This document shows, in pieces, positions 1-5,780 of a stretch of DNA of 64,000 nt (within the stretch, counting starts at the first letter, position 1; each line of letters begins with the position of its first letter). The DNA is from Bacillota bacterium (GTDB taxonomy: Bacteria > Bacillota > Clostridia > Christensenellales > Aristaeellaceae). The stretch is taken from positions 1 through 64,000 of the forward strand of contig JAEZTL010000029.1 of NCBI GenBank assembly GCA_023421395.1, written 5' to 3'. The translations under genes were made by a program, and so were the position numbers. The notes under the pieces were generated by a model. That model did not search any database. It was not told the origin of the DNA and saw nothing but the letters and a program-made list of their open reading frames with translations.

Positions 1-166
1 CCTTTGCCGGATCGTACAGCGGCGCCGCTACCAGCACGGCGTAGTAGCCCTCCTGGATCAGATCTTCGAAGTCGTATCCATACCTGATCAACCAACGGAA
101 GTGTCGGCCGACGACCCACTGCACCAGGTGCGCATGGCGGATCGCGGGGGAAACAGACGGGGTCAA
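1..166 (-). CDS. Sigma-70 region 2-like protein, N-terminal part only (runs off left edge)
   Basis: The 55 visible codons start at a TTG whose last bases overlap the TGA of the upstream sigma gene (TTGA), with GGGAGG 8 nt upstream. This arrangement implies translational coupling. Residues 31-40 read YDFEDLIQEG, the hallmark of sigma region 2.1-2.2 (DFEDLIQEG in many sigma factors), followed by a hydrophobic stretch and LYDPAK, like the RFDP segment of sigma factors. It is probably a second sigma-like factor or a split phage sigma. The C-terminal part, including any region 4, is not visible. Confidence 0.65.
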   Translation of the reverse strand, partial: MTPSVSPAIRHAHLVQWVVGRHFRWLIRYGYDFEDLIQEGYYAVLVAAPLYDPAK

Positions 167-783
167 GTGGCCATCCTCCCTTCCAGCGCAACGGCGCATT
201 TGCCGAGGGCCTTTGCGGTCAGGCGGGATACGTGGGACTGTGACAAGCCCAAGGCAAAGGCAATGGTCTGTTGCGTCTGCGGATAAATCCCGACCATGCC
301 GACCCGCGCCATCACGGCGTATCGCTCTTCGTCGTTTAACCCGGCCAGCGCGACAGCGGCTTCAGTAGAAGCTTCGCGCGAGATTACCGTGTCGAGTACG
401 GCCGGAGCATCGTCGGGGAGCAGGTCCGCGAGCGTGCAATCCTCGACGCCCGGCAGTTGTGCGGAAAGTGAAACTTCGTCCTTTCGCTGGCGACGCCTTC
501 GGAACTCCATCAGGATTTCATTGGTGATGCAGCGCGCGGCATAGGTGGCGAACTGAAAGCCAAGGCGCGGTTTGAAGGAGTCCGCCGCCTTGATCAGGCC
601 GATAGCGCCAATTGAAAAGAGTTCGTCGTAGTCGTCCTGCGAGCGAGCATACTTCTTGGCGATGTGGAAGACGAGCCGGGTGTTGTGCTCAATGATCTTA
701 TCGCGGGCGGCCTTGTCCCCGTCTGCCATGCACTGAAGCAGTTCCTTTGCCTCGCCTCTCGGAAGCCTTGGTGGCAGGTACAT
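163..783 (-). CDS. Sporulation-type RNA polymerase sigma factor encoded on the mobile element
   Basis: The protein has 206 residues. The start is the ATG preceded by GGGAGGTGATTCG; an upstream in-frame extension lacks such a site. Region 2 spans about residues 17-105, with NTRLVFHIAKKYA, DELFSIGAIGLIKAADSF and FATYAARCITNEILMEFR, which closely follow the SigE/SigG/SigK pattern (ISIGTIGLIKA, FATYASRCIENEILM). The C-terminus (about 170-197) has an HTH resembling region 4 with SQSHVSRL, the motif seen in sporulation sigmas. It presumably redirects RNA polymerase to element promoters or to host sporulation genes. It ends in overlap with another sigma-like gene. Confidence 0.85.
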   Translation of the reverse strand: MYLPPRLPRGEAKELLQCMADGDKAARDKIIEHNTRLVFHIAKKYARSQDDYDELFSIGAIGLIKAADSFKPRLGFQFATYAARCITNEILMEFRRRRQRKDEVSLSAQLPGVEDCTLADLLPDDAPAVLDTVISREASTEAAVALAGLNDEERYAVMARVGMVGIYPQTQQTIAFALGLSQSHVSRLTAKALGKCAVALEGRMAT

Positions 784-787
784 CGAA

Positions 788-1318
788 TCACCTCCCGCTG
801 ATTGTCTGCTGTATCTCGCGAAGCTCTGCGACAAAACCGTCGATCTCGCCAATGTCTAGCATCAACGCGCCGCCGTCGATGCCGATCCGCGTGCCGGTGA
901 CAGTGTACCGGTGCCTGGCGCCGGAGAAGCGGAGCTGCGTGGTGCGGAGGATCTTGGTGGGATCGGGTGCCCGGGGCAGCATGTGCGCGGCCATAGCGGG
1001 GGCTTCCGGAAGGGGTTCCGGCTCTGGTGATTCGAGAACCTGCTGTAGCGCCGCGGACGGCCCCGGCTTCACCGGGCCTGAAATGATATTCATGATGGTG
1101 TCCGTCGCCTGGTCGGCGGTAAGCTCCTGTCTCAGCTCAACGTCGCGCGCGGCCAATTCGGTGCGCCGCTTGCCGATTGCATTTGGGTACTTGCTTCGGA
1201 TAAGATACACGGTCTGACGATCCAGGCCGGTTCTTTCCGCGATATCTTTGGGCGGCACGTCGCGCGCCGACAGGTCGATGATCTGGGAAAACACTTCTTT
1301 CGATATACTGGCCATCAC
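788..1318 (-). CDS. Putative HTH DNA-binding protein of the element
   Basis: About 176 residues, not assigned to a family with confidence. The N-terminus (KDIAERTGLDRQTVYLIRSKYP, about residues 24-45) has the spacing of a helix-turn-helix. The rest is a low-complexity middle and a C-terminal domain of mixed charge. CAGGAGGA precedes a GTG (1318) and an ATG (1315); the GTG overlaps the upstream stop (GTGA) and the ATG overlaps it by one base, so either is possible. It sits between a short gene and the sigma factor in the leftward operon, consistent with an element-specific regulator. Confidence 0.6.
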   Translation of the reverse strand: MMASISKEVFSQIIDLSARDVPPKDIAERTGLDRQTVYLIRSKYPNAIGKRRTELAARDVELRQELTADQATDTIMNIISGPVKPGPSAALQQVLESPEPEPLPEAPAMAAHMLPRAPDPTKILRTTQLRFSGARHRYTVTGTRIGIDGGALMLDIGEIDGFVAELREIQQTISGR

Positions 1319-1647
1319 GAAATCCTCCTGTTCCCCGGCCGCTTGACCGGTTGCATCTTGGGGGAAGGTATGTTAGAATCTTGGTGGTTCGTGTCCCTTG
1401 CCCTGTCCGGCGCTGCAACGTCGGCGGGGCACTTTTGCATCCGGGCCTGCCGGGCCATGTCGCGCAGGTAGGCCAGCGCGCCCGAAAGCTGCCGGGTCTG
1501 CGGCGTGACGATGACGTGGCTGGCGCCGCCCAGCCCTTGGGCCATGGGGATCATGGTGATGCCGTAGCCGGGGCCGTTCCGGCAGATCGTGTAGTAGTGG
1601 TCGTTGTCCCGGTAGACGGGGTATTTCATCGCCATGAGATCATGCAC
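1315..1647 (-). CDS. Hypothetical protein
   Basis: 110 residues with no recognised family. The first 70 residues look folded (aromatic-rich start with KYPVYRDNDHYYTICRNG), while the last 40 are polar and rich in Pro, Arg and Asp, probably disordered. AGGGGGTGC precedes the ATG, and the stop overlaps the next gene. Position inside the leftward operon suggests an accessory element protein. Confidence 0.55.
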   Translation of the reverse strand: MHDLMAMKYPVYRDNDHYYTICRNGPGYGITMIPMAQGLGGASHVIVTPQTRQLSGALAYLRDMARQARMQKCPADVAAPDRARDTNHQDSNIPSPKMQPVKRPGNRRIS

Positions 1648-1675
1648 CCCCTAAGCAGATTGAGTATCCACTTCA

Positions 1676-1810
1676 TCACGTGAACCCCACCGCCTTGAGC
1701 GTCACGATGATGCCGACACTGAATCCGATGGCCAGCCAGCAGGCGGCGAGGATCACGGCGCGCCAGCGCCGGTCGCGGCGGAGCTGGGCGCGGGTGTTGG
1801 AACGTGTCAT
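1676..1810 (-). CDS. Small single-pass membrane protein
   Basis: 44 residues. The Arg-rich N-terminus (about residues 1-17) is followed by one hydrophobic helix (AVILAACWLAIGFSVGIIVTL). GGAGGATATCCC precedes the ATG, and the start overlaps the stop of the upstream gene as ATGA. The positive-inside rule predicts a cytoplasmic N-terminus. Function unknown; small phage membrane proteins of this shape include exclusion and lysis accessory proteins, but nothing here identifies one. Confidence 0.6.
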   Translation of the reverse strand: MTRSNTRAQLRRDRRWRAVILAACWLAIGFSVGIIVTLKAVGFT

Positions 1811-2148
1811 GGGATATCCTCCGTCCTTTCGTAGCCTTCCGGCAGGTTGGGAAGGTGTGCCCAATGCGTGATCGATTTCAACTCCCAGGCCTTGTCGCCA
1901 TTGTTGTGCCAGAAGCCTTCGTTCGGCGTGAAGAACGTGTACTCGTCGTGGAGAACCGATTGGAGCCTTTCCAGTTCAGTCATCCCGCACGGCAGGTCGA
2001 GATAAATCCTGTCGCCCTTGGCGTACCACTCAGCGTTGTCGAACCACGGCTCTGCCGGAGTTGGGTTCGGGTTGCAGACCAGGTACAGACCGGTGACCGT
2101 CGGCTTCCTGTCGCGGATGTCGATCCAGTCGATGTAGGGGTCCGTCAT
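1807..2148 (-). CDS. DUF551-like phage protein
   Basis: 113 residues. It begins with a W-I-x-x-x-x-RKP...G-x-YLVCN pattern and ends with SITHWAHLPNLPE. Both fit the DUF551 family, in which a Trp-Ile opening and a terminal THW-x-x-LP motif bracket a short domain common in phages. Both ends overlap the neighbouring genes by four bases (ATGA), so it is part of a tightly coupled operon. The biochemical role of DUF551 is unknown. Confidence 0.65.
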   Translation of the reverse strand: MTDPYIDWIDIRDRKPTVTGLYLVCNPNPTPAEPWFDNAEWYAKGDRIYLDLPCGMTELERLQSVLHDEYTFFTPNEGFWHNNGDKAWELKSITHWAHLPNLPEGYERTEDIP

Positions 2149-2348
2149 GTCCGCCTCACTTTCTTCGTCGGTCGGGGCGGGAACAGCAGCGCCACGCTCT
2201 CAACCGGGCGCATGACGTTGTCCTCGTCGGGGATCTCACGGATGAGTTCTTCGGGATAGCGGGAGGGGTTGAGCCGTACGTCGGAGGCCATGAAGTCGCT
2301 GTAGCCGTCCGCGCAGGAGATCAGATAGATGTAGGGCCTGTCCACCAT
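2145..2348 (-). CDS. Hypothetical small protein
   Basis: 67 residues, no recognised family. The start is the ATG with GGAGG five bases upstream; an in-frame GTG two codons earlier is too close to that site. Its stop overlaps the next start as ATGA. The sequence has YIYLISCADGYSDFMASD near the N-terminus and a basic C-terminus (RPTKKVRRT). It is presumably cotranscribed with the DUF551-like gene. Confidence 0.5.
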   Translation of the reverse strand: MVDRPYIYLISCADGYSDFMASDVRLNPSRYPEELIREIPDEDNVMRPVESVALLFPPRPTKKVRRT

Positions 2349-2449
2349 AAACACCTCCGTTGATCGGTCGTGGTGTTGCCCGGAGCCGGGCGGGTGACGC
2401 GTTGATGGCAGCAGTCGGCTCTCCTTTCACGCGGGACGGTCTGGCGGCC

Positions 2450-2734
2450 TTACCCTGCTTGTTTCAGGCGTTCCACCAGAGCCATCAGATCGCTTGAGTG
2501 GATCAAATTCTTCCGGCTATCACGTTCCAGCTTGAAGCTGGCCAGTTTACCGCTGCGGATGTAGGCCAGGATCTGATTGCGGCTGGTGCGCATTAGGTCA
2601 GCAGCTTCTTCTACCGTGTACACGGTGATCGGCGTAGCGGCCGTAGGTGCCACTTCGCGGATGGCTTCGCGTACGGTCTCGGCGATCGTCGGCGCCAGCA
2701 TGTCTGCGATCACCCGGGCTAGTTTCTCTTCCAT
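2450..2734 (-). other. Internal translation start that would give a stand-alone Xis-like domain
   Basis: Inside the preceding gene the mRNA reads GGAAAGGAGTGACACGT before an in-frame ATG at 2734. AAAGGAG lies nine bases ahead, as strong as any site in the operon. The product would have 94 residues and consist mostly of the excisionase-type HTH. Internal starts producing short DNA-binding isoforms are known in phage genes; here it is an inference from the site alone. Confidence 0.45.
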
Positions 2735-3184
2735 ACGTGTCACTCCTTTCCGAATCTGGGCTTGAAGCCGGTTGAGAGCCGCCCGGGCTTCCGAGATCTC
2801 CTTGAGGGCTTGGGTACGCAGTTTGGGATCGTCGATGTGGCCGTCGATGGCATCACGGGCCAGTTGGTCATGGAGGGCCTGTACATCCGCCAGCTCGTAT
2901 CGGACGCTGACCACCGCGGCAAGCAGCTCGCTGACCACCTGGGCCGGGTTACGTTCGCGGAAGCTGTCGATGTTCGAGTACATCCACCGATACCAGAGCA
3001 TTTCGCCCTCAGCGCTCAGCGCGTGCTCGATCCGGCTCACGTCGTTGGGATGGGGGATCGCCTTGCCGGTCTCCCAGCGTTCCAGGGTGTCTTCTGATGT
3101 GCCCAGCTGGTTGGCGAGCTGCCACCTCGGGATTTTCCGCGCTTCTCGCGCTTTCCGAATGTCCAGATACGTGAATTCAGCCAT
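2450..3184 (-). CDS. XRE-HTH plus excisionase-type (Xis/MerR-like) DNA-binding protein
   Basis: 244 residues. An XRE-type HTH lies at about residues 8-60 (IPRWQLANQLGTSEDTLERWETGKAIP). A helical middle follows (about 85-150), and a C-terminal excisionase-type winged HTH occupies about 188-243 (YTVEEAADLMRTSRNQILAYIRSGKL). The start chosen is the ATG of MAEFTYLDI, after AAAGGACGAG; the upstream extension falls within repeats. A strong internal start at 2734 could yield the C-terminal domain alone. Likely role: repression plus excision control. Three 8-bp direct repeats lie just upstream. Confidence 0.7.
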   Translation of the reverse strand: MAEFTYLDIRKAREARKIPRWQLANQLGTSEDTLERWETGKAIPHPNDVSRIEHALSAEGEMLWYRWMYSNIDSFRERNPAQVVSELLAAVVSVRYELADVQALHDQLARDAIDGHIDDPKLRTQALKEISEARAALNRLQAQIRKGVTRMEEKLARVIADMLAPTIAETVREAIREVAPTAATPITVYTVEEAADLMRTSRNQILAYIRSGKLASFKLERDSRKNLIHSSDLMALVERLKQAG

Positions 3185-3218
3185 GTCGAGGCTCGTCCTT
3201 TCGTGGTACACTTTGTGT

Positions 3219-3253
3219 GTCGAGAGGGGGGAGTCGAGAGATGCGGTCGAGAG
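3219..3253. repeat. Three direct GTCGAGAG repeats (iteron-like)
   Basis: GTCGAGAG occurs at 3219-3226, 3233-3240 and 3246-3253, spaced 14 and 13 bp apart. The array is directly upstream of the XRE/Xis-like gene. Such iterated sites usually bind a regulator, an excisionase or a replication initiator; which one applies is unknown. Confidence 0.55.
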
Positions 3254-3265
3254 GGCCACCAGAGA

Positions 3266-3469
3266 TCAGGAGGCGACCGGGTGAGCGGCCATGTAGTCGC
3301 GGACAGTCTGGATAAGCGCGGTGCCGGGCGCCCGGCCAAACATCACGGAGCGGAGGCTCTCGTAAGGTACACCCGCCTCCTTGGCGACCACCGTGAATGG
3401 GATACCGCGCTCGAAGGCGTAGCGCGCGACTTCCTCGCCGAACTCCGTGCGCGGCGTGGTGCGGTGCAA
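3266..3469 (-). CDS. Small Cro-like HTH protein
   Basis: 67 residues. The start is a TTG immediately after the near-perfect GAAAGGAGGTGATTTC; upstream in-frame codons lie before this site. The sequence FGEEVARYAFERGIPFTVVA-KEAGVPYESLRSVMFG has the shape of a minimal HTH. It is the first gene of the leftward operon and is transcribed from a promoter that overlaps a divergent one, as expected for a Cro- or antirepressor-like switch protein. Confidence 0.6.
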   Translation of the reverse strand: MHRTTPRTEFGEEVARYAFERGIPFTVVAKEAGVPYESLRSVMFGRAPGTALIQTVRDYMAAHPVAS

Positions 3470-3489
3470 GAAATCACCTCCTTTCGGCA

Positions 3490-3518
3490 TTGAAATAACG
3501 AACACGTTATGGTATAGT
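3490..3518 (+). promoter_or_regulatory. Rightward promoter with palindromic operator in its spacer
   Basis: TTGAAA (3490-3495), 17-bp spacer, TATAGT (3513-3518). The spacer contains ATAACG-AACA-CGTTAT (3495-3510), a 6-bp inverted repeat. It reads towards the 3565 gene and closely resembles the promoter at 5723. Confidence 0.7.
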
Positions 3519-3539
3519 TAGCGTGGTGTGGTGTGTCAG
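3511..3539 (-). promoter_or_regulatory. Leftward promoter of the early leftward operon
   Basis: On the minus strand CTGACA (3539-3534), 17-bp spacer, TATACC (3516-3511). Its -10 overlaps the -10 of the rightward promoter, so polymerase binding at the two should be mutually exclusive. It lies about 40 bp from the TTG of the Cro-like gene. Confidence 0.55.
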
Positions 3540-3564
3540 CCTTTGAAGCGGTGGGAGGTTTTAC

Positions 3565-3783
3565 ATGAAGACGTACGATGACTTTCTTGTTTCTTCTGCC
3601 CCAGCAATGGAGGCGGTTCGTGAGGAATTGGCGGCAAAGGTTTTGGCAAGAGGAAGGAAGAATGCGGGGAGGCCTTACGACCCGACGAACGTAGCCATCA
3701 TGACGATTGAGTTGGCGAATCTGTACACGGATCGTGTCCTTCGCCTGTACCATTCGTGGTTGTCGGAGCAGGCGGCGGACTAG
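3565..3783 (+). CDS. Hypothetical small helical protein
   Basis: 72 residues, no recognised family. GGGAGGTTTTAC precedes the ATG, and a consensus promoter lies at 3490-3518. The protein is predicted mostly helical (AMEAVREELAAKVLARGRK; ELANLYTDRVLRLYHSWLSEQ). Its last 86 bp overlap an opposing small gene on the minus strand, so the two transcripts would be antisense to each other. Confidence 0.55.
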   Translation: MKTYDDFLVSSAPAMEAVREELAAKVLARGRKNAGRPYDPTNVAIMTIELANLYTDRVLRLYHSWLSEQAAD

Positions 3784-3859
3784 GTATGCTGTCCATCACC
3801 GCGCGAGCGATGCGCTCGTAGTCGAGGATCAGAGGCGCGGTTGCGGGATTGTGCTCCAT
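3698..3859 (-). CDS. Small hypothetical protein downstream of a consensus promoter
   Basis: 53 residues. It starts with an ATG preceded by AAGGAAGGAGAAGACC, about 38 nt after a perfect-spaced promoter (TTGACA-N17-TATACT). The N-terminal half is helical (LILDYERIARAVMDSI) and the C-terminal half is rich in Pro, Thr and Ser. It is read divergently from the XRE repressor and shares its operator, the position of a Cro, antirepressor or early gene. Family unknown; the promoter, the ribosome site and the operator are the evidence for it. Confidence 0.6.
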   Translation of the reverse strand: MEHNPATAPLILDYERIARAVMDSIPSPPPAPTTTNGTGEGHDPCTDSPTQSS

Positions 3860-3903
3860 GGTCTTCTCCTTCCTTTGGTGGTCAACGTGGTTGGTATGGG
3901 GAC

Positions 3904-3932
3904 AGTATACTTCATATTATGAAGTATGTCAA
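3904..3932 (-). promoter_or_regulatory. Leftward promoter with palindromic operator (repressor switch)
   Basis: Minus strand TTGACA (3932-3927), 17-bp spacer, TATACT (3909-3904). The spacer and -10 are covered by the inverted repeat ATACTTCAT-ATT-ATGAAGTAT (3907-3927). A rightward promoter for the repressor (TTGGTA 3891-3896, N18, TATTAT 3915-3920) overlaps the same operator, so one bound repressor dimer could control both directions. Confidence 0.75.
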
Positions 3933-3976
3933 GCGGAGAATAGGACTTTTTAAGAAGTAAATTTTGAGGTGAAGCC

Positions 3977-4315
3977 ATGACAAGCTCAGACAGAGTTTTC
4001 GCGTTGCTGGAAGAGCGAGGGGTGAGCGCATACAAGCTCTCCAAGGCAGTCGGAATCACCCAGGGAAATATCGGGAACTGGAAGAGTGGGGTATCCAGCC
4101 CGTCTTACGGTGCGCTTGTCAAAATTGCGAAGTACTTCAATGTGTCCGTCGAATACCTTGAATGCAAAACCGACGACCCCGCCCCGGCCTCCGGTGCCTC
4201 CGATGACGTGCAGATAGAGATCCTCGCCCGGGCGGCCCGGAAGATGACGCCCGAAGAAAAGCAGAAGCTGATCGACATGGCGAAGGTGATGTTCGAAAAG
4301 GCGTTTGACGAGTAG
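3977..4315 (+). CDS. XRE-family repressor (ImmR/CI-like)
   Basis: 112 residues. The N-terminal HTH is at about 8-60 (AYKLSKAVGITQGNIGNWKSGVSSPSY followed by LVKIAKYFNVSVEYL). The C-terminal tail is a short helix rich in Lys and Glu. GAGGTGAAGCC precedes the ATG. It lies downstream of its own operator, and an ImmA-type protease is encoded 1.5 kb away. This pairing matches ImmR-ImmA control in ICEBs1-like elements, where the protease cuts the repressor to induce the element. Part of its 3' end is duplicated at 4650-4718. Confidence 0.82.
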   Translation: MTSSDRVFALLEERGVSAYKLSKAVGITQGNIGNWKSGVSSPSYGALVKIAKYFNVSVEYLECKTDDPAPASGASDDVQIEILARAARKMTPEEKQKLIDMAKVMFEKAFDE

Positions 4316-4326
4316 GAGGCGGGAGC

Positions 4327-4647
4327 GTGGCAGAAATTGATACGGTGGCGTATAATCTTGGACAGCAGATCGGCAGTTTTGCGCGTTGGGTCCTACTTTA
4401 TTTCATAGTCCGAGCCGTTGTCTGCGCGTTCTTTTGTGGTGTTCTGGCGCAACAGAAGGGATACCGTGCCTGGGTGTACGCGCCATTCGGGTTTTTATTC
4501 GGTTTTATTGTCTTGCTATTTCTCGTTGGGCTACCCGCCACTCCATTGGATGAAGCGCAATATCAGAACGACATAGCGCGGGAGCGTGAAAGGTTGGCGG
4601 CGGTGGAAGGTGAAGACCAGCAACCAGCCGAACCCAACATGCCATAG
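4327..4647 (+). CDS. Small two-helix membrane protein
   Basis: 106 residues starting at a GTG preceded by GGAGGCGGGAGC, 11 bp after the repressor stop. It has two hydrophobic helices (about residues 19-40 and 52-72: WVLLYFIVRAVVCAFFCGVL; FGFLFGFIVLLFLVGL) and a charged C-terminal tail. It is cotranscribed with the repressor, so it is expressed in the integrated state. Lysogenic membrane proteins often give superinfection exclusion, but no family is recognised here. Confidence 0.6.
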   Translation: MAEIDTVAYNLGQQIGSFARWVLLYFIVRAVVCAFFCGVLAQQKGYRAWVYAPFGFLFGFIVLLFLVGLPATPLDEAQYQNDIARERERLAAVEGEDQQPAEPNMP

Positions 4648-4649
4648 CG

Positions 4650-4718
4650 TTGCCCGATGGAAAGCAGAAGCTGATCGGCGTGGTGCGGGTGATGTTTGAA
4701 CAGGCGTTAAATGAGTAA
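4650..4718 (+). pseudogene. Remnant duplicate of an XRE repressor 3' end
   Basis: Reading in frame gives PDGKQKLIGVVRVMFEQALNE and a stop. This matches the last 21 codons of the repressor at 3977-4315 (EEKQKLIDMAKVMFEKAFDE), and the DNA is also clearly related (AAGCAGAAGCTGATCG is identical). No HTH part or start is present. It is a leftover from recombination between repressor variants. Confidence 0.75.
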
Positions 4719-4777
4719 GAGAATAGCTATCCTTGTGACGCGAAGATACCAAACACGTTAATTATTTTCTGAATCGC

Positions 4778-4806
4778 TTGACTTTTGCGGCCAATGGGCA
4801 TAGTAT
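4778..4806 (+). promoter_or_regulatory. Promoter upstream of the NYN gene
   Basis: TTGACT (4778-4783), 17-bp spacer, TAGTAT (4801-4806). It is followed at once by the perfect inverted repeat GTGTGAAC-CGC-GTTCACAC (4811-4829), well placed to block the transcription start. The leader to the ATG at 4921 is then about 105 nt. Confidence 0.6.
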
Positions 4807-4920
4807 TACTGTGTGAACCGCGTTCACACGTTAATCCGCCCTTGGCAAGTAGGTCTCCCGCAATCAGGGATGTGCCGAAGCTAAGGGCTTTTATTTTGCA
4901 TACGGAAGCGAGGCGGACGT

Positions 4921-5673
4921 ATGGATACTGTGGCAATTCTCGTTGATGGAGGCTTCTATACCAGACGCGCAAAGGCACTATGGGGAGAGCGCTCAGCGGA
5001 GGACAGCGCCGACATACTCCATCGTTACTGCACATGCCACTTGAATCACTTCGAAGGTGGTGTATTTGTGCGTGATAAACTCTACCGTATCTTTTACTAC
5101 GACTGCCCGCCGATGGACAGAAACGTTTACCATCCTCTTTTGAAAAAAGACAAATCCATGAAGAAGGAGCCGCTGTACGCCTGGATGACAGCGTTTCAGG
5201 AAGAACTTCGCAATAAGCGCAAAGTGGCGCTTCGACTTGGCAGGCTTTCGGATAACGATATTGGCTACACGTTCTCAATTGATACCGTGAAGAAGCTATG
5301 CAGTGGGGCAATTACGGTTGACGGACTAACCGAAGACCACTTTGTACTGAGCGTCAAGCAAAAAGGGGTAGACATGCGAATCGGCCTTGATATCGCGTCC
5401 ATGGCATACAAACGACAGGTCACAAAAGTGATTTTAATTGCCGGTGATAGTGATTTTGTTCCTGCGGCAAAGTTGGCGCGTCGTGAAGGAATCGACTTTG
5501 TTTTAAATTCCATGGGGAGATCTATTGGCAGCGACCTAAATGAACATATAGACGGTCTAACCACGCTGAAATTTGATCCGGATAGAAAAAAGGAAGAGAG
5601 ACTTGCGCGAAAAGTGAGCGCTGTTCAGCGTGCATGTGACTGCGATCAGCAGGAGGAACCAGAATGCGATTAA
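4921..5673 (+). CDS. NYN-domain (LabA/DUF88-type) putative ribonuclease
   Basis: 250 residues. The NYN/PIN-like fold is shown by VAILVDGGFYTRRAK at the N-terminus, KGVDMRIGLDIASMA in the middle, and LIAGDSDFVPAAKLA near residues 176-190. These acidic residues form the metal site of the family. GAGGCGG lies upstream of the ATG. The C-terminal tail is charged and ends in a Cys-rich CDCDQQEEPECD. The gene is less GC-rich than the host genes. Proteins of this type degrade RNA and recur in prophages and defence loci; here the role is inferred. Confidence 0.82.
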   Translation: MDTVAILVDGGFYTRRAKALWGERSAEDSADILHRYCTCHLNHFEGGVFVRDKLYRIFYYDCPPMDRNVYHPLLKKDKSMKKEPLYAWMTAFQEELRNKRKVALRLGRLSDNDIGYTFSIDTVKKLCSGAITVDGLTEDHFVLSVKQKGVDMRIGLDIASMAYKRQVTKVILIAGDSDFVPAAKLARREGIDFVLNSMGRSIGSDLNEHIDGLTTLKFDPDRKKEERLARKVSAVQRACDCDQQEEPECD

Positions 5674-5722
5674 TGACAGCCCCCTGCGTAACCAAACGCC
5701 CGATTAAATCCGCCCCACTACA

Positions 5723-5751
5723 TTGAAATAAGAACACATGTTCGGTATAAT
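5723..5751 (+). promoter_or_regulatory. Promoter of immA-integrase with operator in spacer
   Basis: TTGAAA (5723-5728), 17-bp spacer, TATAAT (5746-5751). The spacer holds GAACA-CA-TGTTC (5732-5743). The half-sites and spacing also fit GAAC-N4-GTTC, the Gram-positive LexA-type box. It reads into the ImmA-type gene at 5781. Confidence 0.75.
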
Positions 5752-5780
5752 GGTCGCATCCTGTCTACGGAGGCGATCTC

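Noticed and set aside
2236..2430. Short frame between the small protein and the XRE/Xis gene
   Set aside because: It begins on a GTG that is itself part of the AAAGGAG site and overlaps the 2348 gene; no support.
5732..5743. Firm LexA box call
   Set aside because: It fits GAAC-N4-GTTC, but it also fits the element's own operator series, and one site is not enough. It is kept as a possibility only.
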